Positions 24,101 to 35,610 of a stretch of DNA of 64,000 bases are shown here, one piece after another (the stretch's first letter is position 1; each line of letters opens with the position of its first letter). The translations under genes were made by a program, and so were the position numbers. Below the pieces are notes generated by a model. That model was not told the origin of the DNA. It searched no databases and saw only the letters and a program-made list of their open reading frames with translations. Origin of the DNA: Guyanagaster necrorhizus (lineage: Eukaryota; Basidiomycota; Agaricomycetes; Agaricales; Physalacriaceae); contig NW_025064881.1 of the NCBI RefSeq assembly GCF_019112545.1, positions 2,268,591 through 2,332,590 of the forward strand. Reading direction: 5' to 3'.

Positions 24101-24864
24101 GTCGATTCCTCTAAAGTGGCGCTACTGAATGCAAACTACATGGCCAGCCGCTTATCGGAGCACTACAATGTTCGGTACACGAACAAACATGGTCGCGTCG
24201 CTCACGAGCTCTTGATTGATCTCGCAGAGTTCGATAAGTCTGCGGGATTGAAAGTCACCGACTTCGCCAAACGGCTGCAAGATTATGGCTTCCATCCTCC
24301 CACTTGCTCTTGGCCCACGTCCACATGCATGTTGATTGAGCCCACCGAATCAGAGCCTTTGGAAGAGATAGATAGGTCTGTCCGGCAGTGAGGAGCTCTT
24401 CTAGTTGCACTCTGATATACTATTCCAGGTTCTGCGATGCTATGATACAGATACGTCGAGAAGCAGAAGATGTCGTAACGGGAAACCAACCCCGAGACAA
24501 TAACGTTCTTAAGAACGCACCTCATCCTGTTTCTGTACTTGCTGAGGAAGAGTGGAGCAGGTCAGCTAGCTTCCTTTCTTCAAGAGTCATCACTGATCAT
24601 GATACTCGTCAGACCTTACTCTCGCCGAACGGCAGTATACCCCCTTGCTTGGCTTTCAGAGAAGAAGTTCTGGCCGACAGCGTCGCGCATTGACGATGGT
24701 GAGTCAATTGTTACATATAACTACAATCATGGCCCACTTATCAACAACAGCCTACGGTGACCTCAACCTTATTGTGAGCGGCCTGATTCATCCAAATATG
24801 AACCGGATTTGCTAACCGGATTTTATAGTGCGACTGTCCATCTGTACAGGAAGTTGCTTCGTAA
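21193..24864 (+). CDS. GCV2: glycine dehydrogenase (decarboxylating), mitochondrial P-protein
   Basis: The PLP-dependent P-protein decarboxylates glycine in the mitochondrial glycine cleavage system. The N-terminus [19 protein letters not shown] is an Arg-containing presequence without acidic residues. Then come [57 protein letters not shown] and [10 protein letters not shown], all P-protein signatures. The second half has [32 protein letters not shown] and [14 protein letters not shown]. The PLP lysine is in [19 protein letters not shown]. Introns fall near 21599-21653, 22315-22362, 23050-23106 and repeatedly after 23285. The last exon restores [11 protein letters not shown] and stop (TAA at 24862). 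No truncation is seen; length is typical (about 1000 aa). Confidence 0.95.
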
Positions 24865-25015
24865 TGATCGTTTGTCAAATGTTTTCTACTCGAGCTTTCT
24901 ATTCTTCTAGATGGCTCACTTGAGCCTAGAGTGTTGGTCAACCGAACCTCTCATAGACATTTGTACAATATTAATGGTACCATCATACATTTTGCAGTAT
25001 ATCCATAATAATATG

Positions 25016-27277
25016 TCACATCGAACCTGCTTCTTTTAGGTCCACGGGAAGCTTCGCCCAAACTTGAGGCAAATGGCGTTCTATGCGTACCATTACCTCT
25101 TTTGCTAAACCACTCTTTTCTGTGTAAGTCAGCAATGTCCGAACTGTCATCTCATCAGGTTGCACACCCCTCCAAGTCATCTCTAAACACACAGTCTTCA
25201 CCGCTTCATTGACTTGGGTGGTGCGACACAGACACTCGATCCATGAATCCCAATTCTCCTTGGTGAGAGTGTAGCCCCCTTCATTTAACCGTGCATAAAC
25301 ATGTCTCGCCGCAGACAAGTCGTGGGACAGACCGCACGAGCCCAATATAATATTGACGCTCTCATGATCATACTTTCCTGAGAGGAAGATCTGCTCCCAA
25401 ACACGGTACACGTCGTGATGGCGCTGCACACGCCGGTATGTGTCCATGAGCAGGTTCCACAACGGAGCCTCCGGCGAAAATGATTCGAGAACGAGAAGGT
25501 CATGTATACGGCGGACAGTGTCACAATATTTGTCGACAAACTCAGAGGAAGGGCTTTGTTTCTCCATCCGGAGGGCGATCTCGTTGAAATGACCCAACAA
25601 CATGGTATAAACAGATGGGTTTATGCATTGTCCAGAGCGTTTCATATCGCCAACAATTGCGAAAACCTTCTCGAGAGATGGGACATGCAATCCGCTTCGA
25701 TAAGAGAGCGCGCAGAATGCATCCATAACTTTGACGAAACCGAGGCCCTGTACTGTGTGCTTCAGGTCTTCATAGATTTCGTATGCCTCTGCTTCATCGG
25801 AAGCACTCCGTATGCGAATTGAAATGACATCTTGGCCCATGCCATTGAGAGAAATGTCTCTGGCGCCCATGTCCGTCAAGAGGATATTAGTGATCTCGAG
25901 GGCTTTCGTTAAATTAGGATTTAGGGAAAGACCGCTCAACATGGATTGATAGATAGCGACATCAGGACCTATGTTTGGAGTAGTGAAATTGCCTGCCTCA
26001 TTCGCAGCAGTAAGATCTTGGTATAGCGCAAAAGCTTGATCCAATGAATCTTCCGTACCGACTAAACAGAATGCCTTGATCAACGGGCCCAAAAGAGACA
26101 AGGTGGGCGTAATCCCAGCTTCTCTGCTGTCCCTATAAATGGCCAATGCGTGGGGGAGTCTGCCTCGCCGAGCGTTTTTTGACGTGAGCATAGACCAGTG
26201 GACGGCAGTCGCTTGGATCCCAGTCGCTTCCTGAGCCTTCATGAGATCCTCGGTAGTCGTGGACCCTCGCAACAGAGCTTTCAGAACATCCGGGGTTCCC
26301 ACTGCTCCATCTTTCTCCAGGTCCCTGAACAACGCAAGAGCTCCGTTTACGCCTGTTCGGTATGACTCCCTTGACAGACTATCTAGCCATCTAGAATCCC
26401 TGATTTGGTCGGGGGTGATCAAAGTCATCGGGACAGACTCTCTATAGGTCTGCAAAATCTGGTCGGCAAGTTTCATCAGCCCTCGATCTGCGTATGCCTC
26501 GTACAGAAGGTCTGCAATCTGCTGATTCAGAGGCAGATAGTCTTCGCTCATCTCCTGAATCAACGTCTCGAAGATTGTAGGAGGGAGCACCAGATTCGGT
26601 TTCGACCAGAGGTACCGTATGAGAATTGTGTAGGTGTCGTGGGTTGGCTGACAGCCAGTGTCACGCATGGCTTTAACCACTGATTTCATGAATTTGAGAG
26701 AGACCTGGGGCGAAGTCGACGTTATACACGACTCTAGAAGTAGATGGTATTGGTCGACAGTGGGATGCAGCTGACCGGGCTTGGCCAACATGGTTTTCAG
26801 CCACAGAAGCGCGCTAAACATGTTTCCATTTTTTATGAGACCGCGTATAATGGTGACGTGGATTTCGGGGGACGGATTCAGGAGAAAAACGATGGGCAGG
26901 TCCTTCAGAATCTGTTCGATACACTTGAGGTCGGATCCCTGTCCCGACGTTGCAAGGGTTCCGACCATGTCATGAATATGTTCAACGTATGACGCAGGTG
27001 CTTTTGTGATGGTAGGTTTGGGATTATTGGACAAGGACCACCGCACCTGGGAAGCTACGCTGGGGTAGTAGGCAAGAATATCGTCGCGTTTGTTTCGCGA
27101 CTCGTTCAATGACCTGGAAAACCCTTCAATCCTGTCCCTCGCAAAATCATCGTGCGCCTGTTTGTATGCAGAATCGGCTACGTCACTATGGACAAATCTC
27201 TTTTCAGTCCAGTGTGGTCTTGGAACGCGAACGCGAACAACGCCCCCAGCTCGAAGCAAAGAGGTGCGCAGGGACAT
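25016..27277 (-). CDS. pentatricopeptide-repeat protein, probably mitochondrial
   Basis: An intron-free ORF of 753 codons. MSLRTSLLRAGGVVRVRVPR resembles a mitochondrial presequence (basic, no acids). The rest is a series of helix-turn-helix repeats typical of PPR proteins, e.g. FSALLWLKTMLAKPGQLHPT, TYTILIRYLW, LPHALAIYRDSREAGITPTL, ICNPSVYT-like segments (here CINPSVYTMLLGHFNE) and AVKTVCLEMTWRGVQPDEMT. Such proteins bind organellar RNA and act in processing, stability or translation; the target cannot be read from sequence. Lack of introns contrasts with all neighbours. It converges on GCV2 (150 bp between stops) and is divergent from SSS1 with a 215 bp shared upstream region. Confidence 0.83.
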   Translation of the reverse strand: MSLRTSLLRAGGVVRVRVPRPHWTEKRFVHSDVADSAYKQAHDDFARDRIEGFSRSLNESRNKRDDILAYYPSVASQVRWSLSNNPKPTITKAPASYVEHIHDMVGTLATSGQGSDLKCIEQILKDLPIVFLLNPSPEIHVTIIRGLIKNGNMFSALLWLKTMLAKPGQLHPTVDQYHLLLESCITSTSPQVSLKFMKSVVKAMRDTGCQPTHDTYTILIRYLWSKPNLVLPPTIFETLIQEMSEDYLPLNQQIADLLYEAYADRGLMKLADQILQTYRESVPMTLITPDQIRDSRWLDSLSRESYRTGVNGALALFRDLEKDGAVGTPDVLKALLRGSTTTEDLMKAQEATGIQATAVHWSMLTSKNARRGRLPHALAIYRDSREAGITPTLSLLGPLIKAFCLVGTEDSLDQAFALYQDLTAANEAGNFTTPNIGPDVAIYQSMLSGLSLNPNLTKALEITNILLTDMGARDISLNGMGQDVISIRIRSASDEAEAYEIYEDLKHTVQGLGFVKVMDAFCALSYRSGLHVPSLEKVFAIVGDMKRSGQCINPSVYTMLLGHFNEIALRMEKQSPSSEFVDKYCDTVRRIHDLLVLESFSPEAPLWNLLMDTYRRVQRHHDVYRVWEQIFLSGKYDHESVNIILGSCGLSHDLSAARHVYARLNEGGYTLTKENWDSWIECLCRTTQVNEAVKTVCLEMTWRGVQPDEMTVRTLLTYTEKSGLAKEVMVRIERHLPQVWAKLPVDLKEAGSM

Positions 27278-27492
27278 TCATGCGGGATATCGACAGCCTA
27301 GAGAAAGGGGTCATTGTCACCGTACTGCTCAAGGAGCTCAACAAAGTGATATCGCACCGTGGACACAGGTCGACAATTCGAGTCCGCAGGTCGACACCAA
27401 AAGCGAATGCGTGAGAAAAGGCACCTCATTCCTCCACGACCACATCTTCCTGATCGCTCGTTTCACTGCTTCTTCTTACCACCACCATCGTC

Positions 27493-27911
27493 ATGTCTGA
27501 AAAACTACGGGAATTCATCGAAATACCTCAGCAATTTGCTCGTGACGGGAACCAGGTCCGTTGCCTGCTACAGATACGATTTTCTTGTGTTCATCTTGAA
27601 ATAGTTCCTTACACGTTGCACAAAACCTTCCTCGAAAGGTCAGTTTGCTACTCAACCTCCTCCCGCCCCCTTCTCAACTCTTTTTTTTCGTAGAATTCGT
27701 TCAGATTTGCCGTGCTGTTGCTGTAGGCTTTGCCGTCATGGGATTTATCGGCTACTTTGTCAAGCTCATTCATATCCCGATGTGCGTTACCTTTCTTAGG
27801 GGGCATGTTCTCCTTTCTTACAATATTTTTGTAGCAACAATATTCTTGTGTATGTTCGCAGTATTCTACTTTCTATATGTACTGACAGCATTCTGCAGTG
27901 GAGGTGCTTAA
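27493..27911 (+). CDS. SSS1: protein transport protein SEC61 gamma subunit
   Basis: The small tail-anchored subunit of the ER translocon. Four exons: [20 protein letters not shown], then [15 protein letters not shown] sequence, then [20 protein letters not shown] followed by [10 protein letters not shown], and finally NNILVGGA and stop. The third exon provides the single transmembrane helix. The last codons are assembled over two small introns (donors GTGCGT and GTATGT; the final exon is TGGAGGTGCTTAA at 27899-27911). The protein of about 70 residues agrees with the family in length and ending. Confidence 0.93.
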
Positions 27912-28110
27912 TTCGGTTCTTCACCTGTATCAGACTTTGGAATGGACGAACTTGTGTGGTTGTAAAGCTCGATGCCATCCTGCTTTTGCCTCAAATATTA
28001 TATGCCAGCGTAAAGTTATACGTTTCCTAGCGGTAATACAGATACAGAGGAATCACAAGTGGGACCCTGGATCTGTGTAAGGCGAAGATTACTAGTAGAT
28101 CCATAGCTTA

Positions 28111-29579
28111 ATAGGTTTTGGGAGGAAATGTTCGCAGGCGGTTGTGGTCTGCAGAAACGCCAAGCTCGTAACAAGTCCTATGAAGACCATTAGATCGGTA
28201 TAGAAAGCTTATGTGGAAACATAGTCTAACAGCTTGCGATCCAAAGACCACCACGGCGGTAAGAGGAACTGAGAAGACATTAAAAAATGAAATGTGAATC
28301 ATGCTACCCGCTTACCGGATGCCTGAACCATGTATGGCCAAGGAGTGTTGAAATTAGACAAGAAGAACACTGCTACGCTGTTGACGCAGTCGACAGTCAA
28401 CCCGTGGGATTGATATTAAGTGACATCCACCGACCTGAATACAACAATAGAATATACATTGAATAGAAGCACTCGTAACAAGAGGGATGGTGATGCTCTC
28501 CGAGATGCTAACGGAAACACTCTTGATATATGTGCCCACATTCTGCAGTATCTCACGACGAGGATCACTTGAAATATGATGGATTAGTCAATGATTACTC
28601 TGTCTTCTTGCGCCTACCTTCAAGCACAACCAGCACTGCCATCACAATGACACAGAAGGTCGGAACGACGTAGCGATTACTGCTTAAGCAAATTGAGACC
28701 TTCATATTTCATGAATAAAAGCGTGAAACGTACAAGCCCACATTGTGGAGTGTACAATAAAGACCATTGGAGGCGTAGATGCGCTCAGGGTGAAGTTTTC
28801 CAAGCTTCCATGGGCCATATTTGTTGTCAATTTCTGCGGTTTATAGGAAAGACGACTTACAGTGCCAGCCACCAAAGCAAATATGAGAAAGACGAGATAA
28901 GGTAGCACCAGAAACTGATGCGGGTCAAGGCGTGCTCTGAGTAAAGAGAATATGCGCTCACAATCTTAACGCTATCGGGCCGTTTAGCTGTGTTACTCGG
29001 GGAGGGTTCTTGGAATGTTTGCCAGATCTGAGAAAATTATCAACAATTAGAACAAGATGACCGAAGCTAAGCACCTGAAAAACAACTAAAAGTCCTGCCA
29101 CAGCCGACCTACCGATACCAGTTATTACGCGTTCGATGTGCATCAGAAAGAAGTGACTCACATAGACGGTGCTCCTTGTACCATAGCACTTTGGACCAGA
29201 CACACCTTACTTGGGGAAGAGGTGGTTGCATCGACTTGCCAACTGCCAGTGTACAGTCTACGCAGCAATCACTGTAAGGCAACGCAGAGGGGAAGGGTCC
29301 AGAGGGCAGCTCACAGTATACAATACGATATAGAGTAGACGACAAAGGTAATCCAGAGATTGACCAGTGTAGGATGGCGGACGACGTTTTTGGAGAAGGC
29401 CCAAGTGAGAATGATAATGGGGACACCGACTTGACCTCCTGCAATGTGAAGGGCGATGAAAACCTGCCTCAAGCTTGCGTCACCAACGATGCTAATTTCT
29501 GCATCACCTGCATCCAATGAGATAGTCGAGACGGCAAGAAAAGAATGGACTCACTTTGGAACTCCACCGAGATGCTCAT
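28111..29579 (-). CDS. seven-transmembrane protein, GPCR-like, agaricomycete family
   Basis: Exon 1 (MSISVEFQ, start at 29579) ends at a GTGAGT donor and joins SDAEISIVGDASLRQVFIAL. Hydrophobic helices follow: GGQVGVPIIILTWAFS, LVNLWITFVVYSISYCIL, VAGLLVVFQIWQTF, RISFWCYLI..SFSYLLWW-type sequence, LPYLVFLIFALVAG, STPPMVFIVHSTMWA, VPTFCVIVMAVLVVLE and VPLTAVVVFGSQ. This adds up to seven predicted helices with many introns. The pattern (NLWITFVVYSISYCIL; NMAHGSLENFTLSASTPPMV) is shared by a large uncharacterised 7TM family in mushrooms. It is not clearly a STE3 pheromone receptor. The 3' end is the least certain part. It converges with nothing nearby and lies downstream of COG1. Confidence 0.6.
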
Positions 29580-29881
29580 TTACTTCACTGGAGACTGGAC
29601 GCTCTCCAGAGTGTGGGGTGCAGTCATCAATAGGCAAGGTGACAAGAAAAAAAAATACTAGCCATCTGTTAAAGAGATGCGATGCCTTGTATCATTTGTA
29701 GAATCTAGATAGTAAGGCCGGCCACGATAAATGAACAGGCGATGCTTGGACCTGATCAACACATACTGATGCCGAGCGCTTTAGGTACGTGCAGTGTCCA
29801 AGATCATGACATTAAATAAACCAAATGCATTGTTGTTGAACTCATGCTTTAAGCCTCTAGTTACGACACTAGGGCTACTAC

Positions 29882-32800
29882 TCATCCTACTAAAAGCAGA
29901 CCGAAGCGAGATGATGCTTTCGCCACATCTATCGCGGGCTGGAAAGCCTGATCTAAAAGCGGTGATCCAAACGGTAGAAGCGTTGCGAGCTTGTCGTTGC
30001 TGTGCGACAATGATGATGGAGTGTTCCTTAAAAGAATGCCAAAGAGCACTTGAGTCCGAGCAATATAATCAGAGACACTGCGCTCGATATCTTCTTGGCT
30101 TGGTAACTCGACAACCTACAAACGCATGGCAACTTGAGCCATGGTGACAAGAAAAAGTAAGAGTGTCATCACCGTCTCACGGATGTGCACAGCTTTCTCA
30201 TCCAGGAGTTGGCGAACATCTGTCCAGTCGCTTCCCATCCTGACGTCGATCAGTTTCTGTAGAAATATAAGATCACACAACGTTTGGATACTGCCGGCGT
30301 CAAAACGATTCCGGAGGAACTGCGCAATGAATATTTGAAGGGTCCAGTCAACAAGATTACTTTGACGCCTTAGGTCGCGAGAGATTCCCAATTCCTGCAT
30401 TGCGTGTGTCAATGAAAGTAACGCGCCCATTAGATCTGGGGACGGAACAGTTGACATAGGAGAGGCTAAATCCAACAACATGAGCTTCATATTTCGATAG
30501 TAAAGAAAAACGCCGCCATACACGGAAGTATGGGAGGGAGTGACCGATGCCAGTGAGTAGATATTATGTTCGAAATCGTATATGAACGCCAACGATCGAC
30601 GATATCGTCGCGACACAACTTCACCTTGTTACGAAAATCTGAAAGATCGCATGACATCGAGACACACTGAAAGTGGGATAAAACCAACCTTTCTCCACAC
30701 CGACACCGACAGATACGTCGGTGACAAAGCTCGAGTACGTGGCGAGCTCGTCTGCAAGCTGAGCGACAAATACAAGTCCTTTAATGTCTGACACCCCAAA
30801 GGAGATTGACTTTTTGAGTTACACCACGGAAAATCAAGGACAAAAACTAACGTGAACTGTCAGTAATGCTTTCCGAAGCATTGTTAAGAGCGTCAACTAC
30901 TCCGAAACACAACGTCGCAGCTTGCGGTCGATACTCGTTCCGAAGGCGGGTAACCAAAGCACTACTCAGATGATCAGAATTGGAACGCACAAACCAGACA
31001 AAAGAACTGACTTTGAATTATCCCCAGTCAGCACTTGAGACAAGTCATGCTGGATAGATCGGGCACAGTTTTCAAGAATCCGGAGCACGTCATCCAACAG
31101 TGTTGTCCTGCCCAAAAGCTGCTTTCGCAATGTGCTCTTATACTTCTGGAATGAAGCATCCATAGGTCCAAAAGAAGCCGCGGGCAAAGGTGGCGTTCGA
31201 AATAAATTGTCTGCTGCGTGTTAAAAATCTGAGATCATTGAGTTGAGAAAATGGGTCCAAGCGTACCTATCCGCGCGTCCATATTTTCACCAAACGATAG
31301 TACTACTGCCGAAAGAGATGCACCGAAGGACGCTTGGGTGCTGATTAAGGAGGCTTTCCAGATTTCTGCAATTCGTCTCCGGCAGACATCATCAAAAATG
31401 AGATTTGTGTCTTCTATCTCCTGCTCTTTCATACTTGAGGACGAATATATCCATTTGCGAACTGTGGATCGCAAGCTCCAGACATCCTTGACAGAGGGGA
31501 CATCCAGAAACCAGCGATCAAGAGCGCTCTGGAGATTTTGTGACGACTTCTTGAACCAGTCCTCAACTTTCTGAATAAGATGTGAAGGGGGAACGCGCGA
31601 TGATGATGAATCGAGATCGACATAAGGCTTATAAGATTTCAAATTCTGGGGGAGGAACATGAAATGAGTGGATGATGGTAAGGTCATTAACAAAGCCTGT
31701 GTCGTCAATTGAAGTTCTGCAGGAAGTGCATTCTGGGCAGGAGGCAGGACAGAGTCGGATTGTATGTGTTCCAATACAGATGCAACCATGGACTTCTGGG
31801 AGTCCTTGTCTTCAAAGACGTCTCTGGCTGTTTTGATGGTCAAGGCAATGGTGTCTAGCGCGACCCGAGCGGCATCCTTAATTTGCTTGACAGTGTGCTT
31901 AGGGCTAACCATGTTCATTTCTGGAATGTGTCCGTTCGCTTGGGGCAAAGAGGGCGAGACCGACCTTTTTCTCTGGCCCCACGATATCGCCGTATGAAGT
32001 GATCTAGACCGTTGATCCAAAAAGACAGATAATGTCTCTGTAAGTGGACGCGAATCCAACAGATGCAAAGTAAGCAGGGTGGCACATGTATCCTACAAAA
32101 TGCTCAGGTTCGGAAATGTAAAATATGGAGCGGAGGAGAATACGTACGGACGAGGATGTGTCATATTCTCGCAGGGACATCGTGGCTTTGTGCACAATCT
32201 GAGAACGGAACTGAGATACTGCATCCCATTGTCGTTGTATGAGAGGAAATTGGTCCTGATGATATGGAACTTGAGCGTAGAAAATGGGTCCAATATGCAG
32301 AACGTACCAGTGCATCCAGCCCTTGACTAGTCCAAGTCTCCTCCTCTTGTTGGTCGTGTTGTATCAATGCACGATGCACAACGCGCGAAAGAAGCAACAA
32401 CCACGCAGCAGTGAAGTATTTCTTCCTTTCGATAAGTCTCCACAGATGTTCTGGTGCGTCTAACAGTAATTTTATGTGCGCAGAGAGTAACTGCAACGTG
32501 TACAAGTGAGCATCTAAATATTTCTGAGCTACATGTAGACCCAAGTTGCATGCGAAGTACCTTGCGTTCCATTCACGGATACTTTTCGTGGGAGTTTGGG
32601 CTCTTCTTGGGCCAGAATGGCACTCTTAGTCTCGTCTAAGGCCTCGATTACACGTTTGGACGAGCGGGCTATCGAAATGATGGAAGAAGAAGCTTGCAGA
32701 AGATCACGGTATCGTTCTCTGTGCTCTCAGTTATAGCTTTTAACATGCATTTGATACAAATGCACGTACCCAACCATCAACCGCAGTTCCTCCTGCTTAG

Positions 32801-33099
32801 CGTCAGCATCGGCTCTAGCAAGTTCATCTCAAATGAACACATGTTCGGGAAGCAAAATTGACATGTCGTAGATACCTCAGCTGTTGCTGGACGAATTTGA
32901 CCTGGGAAATGGTGTATTTTGTGAACAGTTCATCAGGATCCAAGTCGTCTGCTGGAGATAGCTTGGATAGAGAGAGCTTCTTGGACGATCCAGAGGACCC
33001 GCCACGGCTCATAGCGGGAGGTATCACATTTGGAACATGCCCGTTGGCCACTGACATTGACGAACTGCTGGCAGAAAGGATAGAGGGCCTTCGAGACAT
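29882..33099 (-). CDS. COG1: conserved oligomeric Golgi complex subunit 1
   Basis: COG1 belongs to lobe A of the COG tether for retrograde intra-Golgi transport. MSRRPSILSASSSSMSVANG starts a Ser-rich N-terminus. Then DLDPDELFTKYTISQVKFVQ leads to the conserved helix QEELRLMVGERYRDLLQASS and IISIARSSKRVIEALDETK. Next are LLSAHIKLLLDAPEHLWRLI and ERKKYFTAAWLLLLSRVVH. Central helices include TLSVFLDQRSRSLHTAI and KVEDWFKKSSQNLQSALDRW. C-terminal blocks are GALLSLTHAMQELGI, IQTLCDLIFLQKLIDVRMGS and WTDVRQLLDEK. After an intron, VVELPSQEDIERSVSDYIAR and PAIDVAKASSRFGLLLVG end the protein. At least ten introns are needed. Confidence 0.87.
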
Positions 33100-33283
33100 G
33101 GTGGCCCACTGGCACGGAATGAAATGTAATTTACGTAAGCCGCACCTTTATCAGACTGGAGCATTGGAAGAATGATTTCTTCAGACGAGTTCGTGAACAT
33201 AAAATAGGTAAGACGTAGACAAGTGCACTAGCGTAAATGTTTTCGAAGATGTACAGCGAGAAAGGGAAAATCCATGCAGAGCT

Positions 33284-34629
33284 CTACCGACCATCCATTT
33301 GGCTCGGATCACCTATATCGGATTCCCCGACATTCTTTTTGCCATTGAAATGGTCTTTTGAGGGAGGTGAGGGCATAGCAATACCGTCCCCTCGAGAAAG
33401 AGCAGCGGCCGGAGGGGGCCGAGGAGTTTGAAGTGCAACTCCATCTGCGGATGTGGAGCCGACTGGAGAAGAGGTATTTGCTAACCTTTGATCAAGAGCC
33501 TTCAGGGCCATGGCACTGTGAAATATTGCGTTTAGTCAAACGACTACAACTGGGAGAAAACCATATACCGTCTCCTCTCAGCTTCAGCTCTAGCACTCCC
33601 AGGTACTTGGCTATATAATCCGCTTTCCAGGTCTCCATGAGTTATGGGTATAAGATGGAAACGGTTGGCTGTGGAAAACACGAAGTTTCCGAGTAGAGTA
33701 AGTGGGTAACTGCAATAATGCAATAATGTGTTAGAAACAACCGGCGAAGATGGATGAGGAGAAATCTTACTGCAAGAATGGAGGAAACCAAGACACCAAG
33801 GAAAATGTTTCACTTCTATCACCGTATGTGTCGGCTCCACCAACAGTATCGCTAGTATTCTTCTTGTAAAAGCGGAGATACACCCAGCTGACATACCAAC
33901 CAAACTGAATGATTATCCAGGGACATTGAAACCCGATGATAGTCATGACGGTGGACAGAGTCAGGTAGGCCATAGGAAGGTTCTGAAAACAAAGTTAATG
34001 ATATTTTGGAGCAGACGAGCAATATCCCACCTTGACACGGGTTTTAAGCACACCCATAACCTGAACCTGATGCTCAGGTATCAACTGCGTGAATGCAACA
34101 AGGAGTGCAATTTGCAAGGACATCTGGCCATGATACTCCATTCCATATCTGCATGTATGTGAGCTCAACACCGAAGTGTATGTAGGTATACGCACAGAAA
34201 GAGGTCCGCATTCTTCGTGGCAACGAACTCCATCCAATTGAATGCAAAACCGATGATATTCGACACTCCAACAGAGACTACAATAAACTTGAGTGTCTCG
34301 ATGCTTCCCCATAGCCGTTCAAGATATTTCAAGGATGCGGGCACGAAGATGATTGTGACCACAAACTAGGTTACACTCTTAGTGCTTCATCATGCCGAAA
34401 AGAAACTCCATACCTCATAGATGCTCGTCTCAACTAGAGCCGACGTTACGAATGTCCAGGGATAAAAGATACTTGATCCAGGAATAAGAGTCAAATACGG
34501 CGTTGAACCAACATCTTTCCATCGCAGCCAGGCGTAAAACAGGGAGAATATGACAGTCACCGCAGTAAACGACCGTGTCACGATAGGAATTGATGAAATG
34601 AAGAGGAGAGGCGACGAAAGAACCGCCAT
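33284..34629 (-). CDS. TMEM115/DUF1751 rhomboid-like Golgi membrane protein
   Basis: Family members sit in the Golgi and are implicated in retrograde transport and glycosylation. MAVLSSPLLFISSIPIVTRS starts the first membrane segment. The DUF1751 hallmark PGSSIFYPWTFVTSALVETS follows, then VVTIIFVPASLKYLERLWGS, KFIVVSVGVSNIIGFAFNW, QIALLVAFTQLIPEHQVQV and CPWIIIQFGWYVSWVYLRFY. The cytosolic C-terminus is hydrophilic, contains ARAEAERRR and MALKALDQRLA, and ends DIGDPSQMDGR. Five or more introns. Its start is 176 bp from the divergent FAM32A start. It lies directly upstream of COG1 on the same strand, both serving the Golgi, though fungal gene order need not be functional. Confidence 0.87.
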
Positions 34630-34805
34630 AGTTGGTCAGTGAATGAGGTATCGCCTAGGAATTTGTCGGATGGAGCGTCAGCAACTTATGAGGGGGACGA
34701 AACTTGGACCAGAGCAACGCAGTGCCGCGAAAACCACGTGGAATCCCTTTTTGGGAACAGAAAAGTGCTCCTCATGGGACTTATGCAACTTTGACAGGCC
34801 TCTTG

Positions 34806-35354
34806 ATGTCGGATTATAGCGTTCGTCCGGGTGGCTCGCTCAAACTCAAGGGCAGCGTCACAGATGGTGGCGTCGTGAAAAAGTAAGTACCGTTTCCTTG
34901 TTAGCCAGCAGAAGCTAATAGTCTCTCATAGGAAGAAGAAAAAGTCCAAAACTGAGAAGACTGACTCGGACCGACTTGATGAACGGGAGTCCGTTAAAGA
35001 ACGCTTTGTCCAGGAAGATGACAATCCTGGTTCTGCCACTGGCAGTGGTCGGAACTCTCCGGCAGTGGTTGGGAGCAGCTCTCGCAAAACAGAGGCAGAA
35101 CGAAGATTTGAAATGGTGCAGAGGCGGCGGGTACGTGTGTCGTTTCTTCTGACCGAGAGCGTTATTGAGACTGCTGTTTCGTAGCTGGCCAAACGAGTTA
35201 GTAAGCTAGCAAATAAGACGCACAAGGATCGCGTCAATGAATTCAATTCCCACTTGGAATCCCTTAGTGAACACCATGACATTCCAAAAGTACGAAAACT
35301 GCCATCCCCTCAGAATTTCTTATCTGACCTCAATTGCAGGTTGGGCCAGGATAA
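34806..35354 (+). CDS. FAM32A homologue
   Basis: FAM32A is a small nuclear protein found near the active site of human post-catalytic spliceosomes. MSDYSVRPGGSLKLKGSVTD matches the family opening (GPLKLKG). A Lys-rich tract is formed across intron 1 (VVKKKKKKSKTEK). The conserved tail includes EAERRFEMVQRRR, KRVSKLANKTHKDRVNEFNS and HLESLSEHHDIPKVGPG with stop. The last exon (GTTGGGCCAGGATAA after a TTGCAG acceptor) is needed to complete HYDIPKVG. In-frame sequence upstream to 34704 has no ATG. Length is about 135 aa. Confidence 0.88.
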
Positions 35355-35610
35355 GATATCTGTGCTCCTCCATTGGCTGCATATTCTCTACTTTGCGTTT
35401 CTGGAACTGTTACGTATGGTTGGAGGCGTTCTGTTGCATATATCGTGCAGCGGTGGATACTTTGTAATATATTTGGAACCTTTTGAGTCAATAACGCAGT
35501 AGGGATAATATCGGACTGTTGCGTGCGTGAGGGTGTGACAGTAACAGATCAAGTTAGTCTATTAACTCCTTTTACAACGACCACCACAACAGTCGCTCTG
35601 TTTTGTGGCA

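Noticed and set aside
28111..29579. STE3-type pheromone receptor (B mating locus)
   Set aside because: Helix sequences match another mushroom 7TM family, and no small CaaX pheromone precursor is seen nearby.
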